The position numbers and the translations under genes are program-made. The notes beneath the pieces are model-generated. The model had not been told where the DNA came from. It worked only from the letters and a program-made list of their open reading frames with translations, and did no database searches. Positions 56,756 to 64,000 of a stretch of 64,000 bases of DNA are shown piece by piece; within the stretch, counting starts at the first letter, position 1, and every line of letters starts with the position of its first letter. The DNA comes from Gnetum montanum (lineage: Eukaryota; Streptophyta; Gnetopsida; Gnetales; Gnetaceae). The stretch covers positions 122,076-186,075 of the forward strand of contig MNCI01015515.1 of the NCBI GenBank assembly GCA_015680685.1. The letters are read 5' to 3'.

Positions 56756-59330
56756 ATGGCATCAAACAAAAATATAGCATCACTTGCCAAGAAACTACAA
56801 AGAATTAGTAAGAGAATCGAAAAAGAAGAAGACTGGAGTATGTTGATGCAGACAAGGATCTCATATGCTCATCATGATTCTTACTATCTAAATTTCACAT
56901 TTAGCTTTCATCAAGATGGCTAGTTAAGGTGGAGAGTCTTCAAGGAAACATTTTTCTACCACCAATACATTCAACACCCATTATGCTCCAAACTGCTCTC
57001 AAAGGGATGAAACTACGTGAAGCACTTGAAGGGTATCATGAAATCAAATACATGACCTAACCATATGAACCTACTGATGAGCAGTTAAGAAAGGACCATG
57101 TCATGGAGGTAAGAGATAAACAAGATAAAGGAAAGATAGTTAATTCTATTACTATCTTGGAGAGGCTTAATGGAGATGCATTCATTGCTAAACAACTCCA
57201 CCGCAATCATGAGTTTTAGTCCCAAATGCCTATCATTTAATTGGATGAACCTGTTAGGAATAAATCACACTCCAAATTAGCAGAAATTCTTTGGTGAAAG
57301 GTCAAAGACTTAAGGCACAAGTGGGACTCAAGGCCAAGAATTCTTGTTGGATCCCATATTGAAGAACATAAAATTCATCACAGGAGGACAAGCTAGCACC
57401 ATTCTTCTACTACCTCACTTGCATCCTCATGATCATCAGAAGAATTTGACAAAGGTAGGAAAAAGTACAAGGACTATAATAGGAAAGAGAGGGAAACTCA
57501 TGACCACTATGATCAGCATGATGATTATATAGGACATTCTAATTCAAAAGATAAAGAGTATGAATAGCATAGATGAAGGGATCATAGAAATCATGAAATG
57601 GATGAGCACAAAAGGAGGTACTACTACAATAGAGCACATGAACCTAATCGGGATGATGAACCCCTGATGACAACTTGCAGTATGATTAACATCTAGAAAG
57701 CTATTCACATCCCAACCAGGCACATGAGGGATAGTCGAATCAAACAACTAGACATGAACAACATGCCAAGATTTGAAGGTGACTATAATACTAATCAACA
57801 ACATTACCTTCGAGCTTTTCACAATGCCTGTGCCCAACAAAATATTGAAAGTGATTAGCAAAAGTTAAAGTTATTTTCCAGAACACTTGTGAAGGAGGTA
57901 GAGAGTTGGTACAAATCACTAGAATCTAAATTAATCAAACATTGGAGTACCATGCTTGAACTTTTTAATGATAAATATCAGACTTATTTGCAAGTGTCCA
58001 ACTTAAGAAAATAGATCTAATGATGGAAGCAAGGAACTCATGAGACCCTTGATGCAGTAATGGGTAGATACTATTCACTATTACACAGATGCCTAGGCCA
58101 TGGATTTTGACTAAGGGAATAAATTAGGCATATTGTAGATGGGTTCCGAAGCAGAACTAGAGAAACTCTTGGGGTTTATTTCTAAGGAAAATTATTAGAA
58201 CTAATAGCCCATCACATTCAAAGATTAATTGAACAAGTTTCAAAGGAGGAAGGAGAACTTAAGAAGAGAGAGTCAGCTAAAGAATATAATAAAGATCCAT
58301 CAATTAGAAAGAAATATGTGTGGCTATGTAATAAGAAATAGGATGAAACCTTGGAAGAAATAATTTAGAAAAAGACTCTACCTATTCAAAAATCAATCAA
58401 TGATATAGTGGCTAAGGTAGAAAAAGTTTGGGACTCAATGGATGAGAAGTTTGCTGTAGCCCTAAAGATTATGGAAGAAAAGGCTAAACAAGCACTTAAT
58501 AAGGGTAAGGAAAGGAAGAAGAAAGGAGCTAATGGACAAGAAAGTTATAAGCACAAAGGAAAAGTTGCTACCATTGAAGGGTATACTGACTCTAGTTCAG
58601 AGGAAAAGAAAGGATAGAATGTGTGCCAGTATGAACATCATAAGGAATGTTGTCTTGTTATGGCCCACTTGCAAGAATCTGGGGTATAGGCACTTAATCC
58701 AAGATTTTTCAAAAAGCATATGCCTTGAAGACTACCTTATCCTAAAGGTAATATCAAGAAAATATTCTAGTCAACATATTACCCAAGTGGAGCCTACCCT
58801 CAACCACATGAGAAATATCAATAACAATGGTAGTAACTGTAGACATGGGCAATTGCACCGCCAAGGCAACAATATTCGTATAGGCAACTAGATCCTTATG
58901 GATATTATGTTTAGCATCCAATATCTCCAAGAAACACATCCATTCAAATTTCTTCTCCTTATTAACCACAAAAATACTATGGACCTACTACTCCAAGGTT
59001 GGATCAGAGTCATCATGCACATTCACCAATAGCTATTCCATCAAATCCCCTTTCCAATCCTTTACCACCAGGGCCACCACCAATTATGCAAGGGGAATTA
59101 CTGTCATAACCACAATAGAGGAGAATTGCAAGGGCAGTGAACATACAAGTAGAGGTTCCTACCAAAAACACTAAGGGCCAAACAAAGAAATGTCCTTTCT
59201 TTAGGACAAGTTTAGAAAATGCTGATAGAGTTAGAACTTCCTAAGATTAACTTCTCCTTCAACAGATCCACCTACCAACAACAATCTTCTGACATCATTC
59301 AATAATAACATGTTAATTTTCAGTATTATA
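56756..59330 (+). pseudogene. P3 gag
   Basis: ATG at 56756. N-terminal segment KEEDWSMLMQTRISYA and FHQDG.LRWR (56820-56945). A charged linker is followed by the capsid domain: MPRFEGDYNTNQQHYLRAFHN and SWYKSLES (57760-57930), YHIVDGFRS-like, LIEQVSKEEGELKKRES (58225-58275). Then KVEKVWDSMDEKFAVALKIMEEK and a Lys-rich stretch open for 69 codons from 58408. Knuckle remains are VCQYEHHKECC (58621-58653), with the first Cys lost. Proline-rich tail to about 59110, KKCPFFRTSLENADR near 59185-59230. Confidence 0.82.
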
Positions 59331-59985
59331 GGAATAGTTATAGACTAGATTAAGGTAGGGCCACTTCTTGAGAAGAGAATTAATCCAGGAGTTCCATTGA
59401 TCTATTTACAAGTAGTTGAAATCTACCATGCAAAGCTCTACTAGACTTAGGTTATGGGGTGAATTTGATCTTTTATGAAACATATCAAGCATGGAATCCC
59501 CCATCATTGAAGGAATGTAATATCTGTTTAGATCTTGCAAATTAATCTTTTTTCATTCTCTTGGGACATATTAATGATGTGGTGACCACTGTCAATGGAT
59601 GGTCTTATCTAGCAGACTTTCTGGTAATTGATGTGAAAGATGCTAATAAGGAATTTCCAATTATCATGCAGAGATCATGCCATATCACAATCGATGCTAA
59701 GCTAAGTATGAGAGATCCATTTTTTGAGATCTCTAAGGAGGATAAGCATGGATTCATACACACACAATGAATTCCATGCATTACTCCTAAAGGAAAAGGA
59801 TGCAATTATGGACCAATCATTAAGAATGTCGACACAATTACCATACAAGTCCACAAAAACAATGAAAAGAAAGTGTGTGAAAAATAAAGAGCAAGGGCCA
59901 CCAAATCAAAAGACACCCTATGGCCAACAACTGAGAACCTTCAACTGTCCAAAATATGCATGGAATAATCTAACTCATTTATGAA
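59331..59985 (+). pseudogene. P3 aspartic protease
   Basis: Active-site segment ALLDLGYGVNLI near 59432-59470; DSG has become DLG (Asp codon 59444-59446), as in M1. Then GHINDVVTTVNGWSYLADFLVIDV, DANKEFPIIMQRS and EISKEDKHG, open for 69 codons from 59561. It continues with TPKGKGCNYGPII and a lysine-rich stretch. No RT follows. Confidence 0.82.
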
Positions 59986-61773
59986 TTCCCATTCTCAGAA
60001 AATGACACCAACTAAGGACCCAAAAAAAAATTAATAAATCATAATCATACACCAATAGAAAAAGAAAATAAGGACTAGATGATCAAAACTCAACTACCAT
60101 CAAGATCACCTAAAGTGAATCAATAAAGATGGTAAGTAAATCACCTAAAGTGTATGATCAAGGAGACTTAGAGAGAAATTTCCAAACACTCACCCATGAG
60201 TTTAGTCTTGGAGGAGACACTATACTTTGATTCTAAAATTAATAAGTGCTTTTGCACATTTTTTATTTTTAAATTATTTTTACTTTTCCTATTTCTTGAT
60301 ATAATGTTTCCTATTCTTTTATATCTTTTACATTCTTTGACATCTTCTTATTCTTTCACATTTTTCATTTCTTAAATTTTTCATATTCTTTAACATTTTT
60401 CAATTCTTTAACATTTTTCATTCTTTACACCTTTTTCATACTTTGTTTCTATTTCCTTTGTACATAAATTTTGATTGTTAATAAGACATATTAATAATTT
60501 TTGATTATTAATAAGACATATTAAGAATAAAAGTAAGATGTAGTCTAATAAGGTGAAGATTTCTCTATGTTATCAAGTCACAAGGGACCGATTATTCAAA
60601 CAGTGAGCCCACACCATCCATTCCATTAATAAGTGGTTCTTACCATGGCCATAATGATATTCTTTTCTATCATACAACTAAGAATAAACCTATGATCAAT
60701 ATGCTTGGACTGAAAAGTGAAGAACCAACTGGGAAAGTAAAGGGTGTGACATCAAACATCAAAGGGATTTGTGGATTCTTTAGGATTAATGTTGTGAGTT
60801 CTATCATGTTGTTAAGATTGTATTATATCCTTGTAGCTCTAACAAAAATTGGGAGCAAGAGTAAAATAAGTGCTACCTTGAAAGGTTGCCACAAGAAAAA
60901 AAATAAAAGAGTATAGAATAAATTTCTAAGGGTTCCACTAGAAAGACATGTTACCCATGCCCAAAGGCAGGTGGCTTCCTAGAAATCGTAAAAAATTAAA
61001 AAGTTCCATGAATAAACTCCTTCCCTAGACAATATGCCAAGTGATGATACTCCTTGTAGCTATGGTAGTCTTACAATAGGAACTCCAAGGGATGAAATGA
61101 TATGATGTTGATGGAATGTGGTCTAGACTTGGTTTGAATCTTGGATAGAAAGTTTAGTGATTACTTTAACTACTAATAAAACAAAAATATTCATTATGCC
61201 TACGGTAAGATACCTCACCTCCTGATTTCTATAATCCCTTCTAAATCCATCTCATCTCACTATAAGAATAGTCATAACTTGTGATTTTGTATAACATAAT
61301 GTAATTTTGTCAATTTGGTGGTACTAACATGTGTGTTTTGCTAAACAAATATGTGTTACATTCAACTCCTTAAGTGCCTAAGGACACTATTAGGCATGGT
61401 TATACAAGGGCATTAAGGGTTGGAGCTTGCTTTGGGAAGGAGCCACTTGTATAAATATTGTGCCTTATACCTACCAAGCAATTCCAAATCATCTCGATCC
61501 TTCCCACATAAATAAAACCTTCCCATATCATTTACACTATCCATTCGAACAACATCGATTCATTACCCTTCTTATCCCTCTTATGAACTTTCATAGCCCG
61601 ATATTTTCTCTTTACACACTATTTATGCCAAATTTTTGACGAAATATTCATAGTCTATCATCTAAGACCCTTTGATTCTACTTTAAACCTTCCTCACATC
61701 CATAGAAAATTGCTCTTTATTTGCAGGACTTTGTGAAAACTGAAAATTTTTGGGCTCCAACATCCAGTCCACC
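59986..61773 (+). other. P3 tail and spacer
   Basis: The tail reads NFQTLTHEFSLGGDTI near 60178-60225 (compare M1 FQILAHDFNHEGG). T-rich tract with repeated CATTCTTTAACATTTTT units at 60260-60450. GAAAGACATGTTACCCATGC at 60940-60959, GCTTTGGGAAGGAGCCACTT at 61429-61448. No other coding sequence. Confidence 0.72.
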
Positions 61774-61834
61774 CTGATATTAGATCCCTAATGTCAAATC
61801 CCTAATATCAAATCCTACAAAAAGTATAAATAGG
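61774..61834 (+). promoter_or_regulatory. P3 internal promoter-like block
   Basis: CTGATATTAGATCCCTAATG, TCAAATCCCTAATATCAAATCC, then TATA AGTATAAATAGG at 61823-61834. GATATTAG/AATATCA units correspond to CTGATATTAG in the P3 LTR. The 3' ORF ATG is 547 bp downstream. Confidence 0.58.
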
Positions 61835-62380
61835 CAAATACTTAGTGTAATTTTCCTCATTCTTCCATTTGAGCCTAAGGATATTTTTGTGTTTTTCTTC
61901 TTTGATTTAAGCTTTGACCTCCTAGCTTTCCCAAGTCATATCTTGCACATTACTACTCCGATTTTCATGATTTTTGAACCTATCTGATCCTATAGTGCTC
62001 ATCTTGATCATGGGGTGTCTTAGTGAGGAAAATATGAGATTTTTTTTTTCAAAAATTACAAAAATTTGAAAGGTATTTTAAGGGTAAGGATGAATGGAAA
62101 CTAGAAATTTTTAATGAAAAATCAATCATATTAATGCCAAAACACTTAAATAATGCCCTTAAGGAACCATAACCATCATTATGAGCAAAAAATATGAACA
62201 AAATAGACAATTTTAAAGGGTTATAAGAAAATCAACACTTATGGGGAAATTTTTGGAATTTTTTCTAACTCTGCAATCATAATAAACTAACTTAATGTAA
62301 CTAAGGGTATGAATAAGGTCTGTAATCATTAAGAATATATGAGAATTCCTTAGTAATTATAAACCCTTGAATGATTGCAA

Positions 62381-64000
62381 ATGGTCCCAAAGAGAGGAGC
62401 ACAAGGAGAACCCTCACAAGGTGCAAGCAAATGTCTAAGAGGCTAGGTTAGAGGCCAAACAGGAGGACAAGAACTAGAACATGAGGAACAAGAAGCCTAA
62501 TCATTCAATATCCATCAAGAAACTCTTGCTACAAGATAATCAACCCAAGAAGAGACATAGGAACTACAAGTGCAAGGACAATGCCTTATTTTGTTACAAG
62601 ATAGCCTCCAAGCTATTCAAGAGAGGTCAATCCTAACCACAATCATTATAGAAATGAACTTTGGCCCATTTATGGAATTTACTTAAGAAGTAGTAAAGAC
62701 ACAACTTAAAGTGTCACCACCATGGCCTGTCCTATTTGATAGTGACAAATGGTACCTTGGAGAAAGCTATCAGTTCTTGCACAATAAGGAAGAGGGCACC
62801 ATAGTTAACATTGGAGGAACCTCAATCTCATACTCAATCAAGGTGATAGTAGAAGCTCTAAATATACCAAATGAAGGGGTGCAAAAAGCACATCTGTCCA
62901 CAAGATCAGATGTTAAAACTAGGAAACTGTGGCTAAAACAGGTATATGGCAAGGAAGATAAGGGATATAGTGAGCTAACTCTAGAGGAGAAAATCTATTT
63001 CAAAATTGGCACATATCACTAGTTTCCAAACAAAGGACTGAATAGGTTGTCCACCTACGCAACTAGGGGAAGTGAGATCCTAATGGGAAAGTACAATGCC
63101 AATATTGCCAAACTCTACTTTATAAAAATTCAGAGGTAGTTTGAAGAAAAGAAGGTAAGAAAGCCAACACTTCCATTTTCTTTCCTTGTTAGGAAGTTAT
63201 GCAAGCGAGCCAAAATCCTAGGTTACACCAATGATGTTTCCAAGAGAGTTCAAAATGCTTCATATGTTTTATTTCTTAAACTGGAACCACCCAAAAAGGA
63301 TTAGGGTGAAGAGAAATAAGAATAAGAATAAGAGCAAGAGCAACAACAATAGCAATAGCAACAATAGTAAGAGCAACATGAGCAACAATAATAGTAGTAA
63401 CAAAAAGTCCCATTGCCACCATCACAAGACTAAAGACTATTCATGAGTCATCTAAAATAGATTGCAAAGACCATTATCTGGGAAGAAAGAGAGGAAGCTA
63501 ACCTCTATAGAGTTATCAATAGTTCCATATAGCCTACAATTTCAATAGATCTTAGAAGTGGACAAATTTAACTGTAGTAATGAGGAGGGGATCAATGGTC
63601 AACAGATCTTTAGAAACATTGCATCGTTCCAAGAAGTGCTAGAGATTGGAGAAGGAGCCATAATTATGGTAATATAGCAACAGGATGTAATGGAAGAAAC
63701 AGAGGTGATCGCTGATCACATCAAACAATATTTCAATGTACCTATTGTGCCACTGCCAAATCTAACTAGAACCAAAGATGCTCAAATGTTAGCCAGAATC
63801 TCAATGACTCTTGTTGACCATGAAAAAAAGTTTGGTCGACTACTGTAGACTAGGTAAGTACTGATAATACTCTTTGACATCCTACGTTATGTCATTGCAG
63901 TGTAGTTAAAATTAATTGCTATCAAAGGTAAACTAGTCATAGTAGAGACTAGGGTAGAGCATGTAGAAGCAAAAATCCATATACTCTAAGAAGAGCTTGC
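62381..64000 (+). pseudogene. P3 3' ORF: env-position coiled-coil protein, N-terminal half
   Basis: ATG at 62381 after ATGATTGCAA. Basic N-terminus, then SPPWPVLFDSDKWYLGESYQF, NKEEGTIVNIGGTSISYSI and LTLEEKIYFKIGTYH, open for 103 codons from 62711. After a stop: FPNKGLNRLSTYATRGSE, LPFSFLVRKLCKRA and LGYTNDVSKRV (to about 63260). The hinge is a Gln-rich CAA/CAG repeat at 63325-63405. The start of the coiled coil is visible from about 63850 to the end of the window. The N-terminal domain is the clearest of all copies. Confidence 0.82.

Larger units (their letters stand above)
55755..64000 (+). mobile_element. P3: non-autonomous Athila-type element, gag-pro and 3' ORF, no RT/INT (runs off window)
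   Basis: 5' LTR, primer site, gag, protease, GG tail, T-rich tract, spacer, internal promoter-like block, and the N-terminal half of the coiled-coil ORF up to the window end. RT, RNase H and integrase are missing between protease (to about 59800) and the tail. Layout equals M1, and both have DLG in place of DSG in the protease. The 3' LTR is outside the window. Confidence 0.9.

Overview
The window is plant nuclear DNA, AT-rich, with no intact host gene, tRNA or rRNA. It is almost entirely decayed retrotransposon sequence, dominated by one Ty3/gypsy family of the Athila type. Evidence for this: primer-binding sites complementary to tRNA-Asp, Athila-like reverse transcriptase motifs, a CX2CX3HX4C Gag zinc knuckle, and a long ORF between integrase and the 3' LTR. 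The density of nested elements suggests a gene-poor region of a large seed-plant genome; I cannot name the species. Nearly all coding regions carry stops and frameshifts, so they are annotated as pseudogenes. Element labels (E0, M1-M3 on minus, P1-P3 on plus) are mine.

Layout. 1-3755: 3' half of E0 (integrase, spacer, LTR). 3756-5739: an RTE-type LINE fragment, a truncated minus-strand Athila LTR, and a probable Tekay-type LTR. 5740-37860: M1 (minus), the oldest element, broken into pieces by P1 (5822-14351, plus), M2 (18479-25619, minus) and M3 (26371-35281, minus); the interrupted M1 reading frames resume on the far side of each insertion. 37861-38150: another RTE LINE piece. 39786-52577: P2, the only complete gag-pro-RT-RH-INT-3' ORF copy, bounded by perfect CCTAG target duplications. 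52578-55754: LINE remnants. 55755-64000: P3, running off the window.

How the parts relate. The copies form a series. P2 is the full-length master type. M1 and P3 keep gag, protease and the 3' ORF but lack RT-RH-INT. P1 and M3 keep only gag and the 3' ORF. E0 and M2 lack the 3' ORF; M2 also lacks RT-RH-INT. Each type inserted with its own LTRs, so the reduced forms were probably mobilised in trans.

Most notable observation: each copy with the 3' coiled-coil ORF has, upstream of that ORF, a second promoter-like block (short palindromic repeats, usually followed by a TATA box) resembling the block in its own LTR U3. The repeat type differs between subfamilies (GATATC/ACGT, CATCGATG/GGCCCC, GATAACAT) but tends to match within an element. 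The two ORF-less copies have the block only in the LTR. This points to an internal, LTR-derived promoter for the coiled-coil ORF that co-evolves with the LTR. In P2 a consensus 5' splice site, branch-like sequence and acceptor at the ORF start suggest a leader intron. Two assembly faults (around 21334 and 41527-41589) are flagged.
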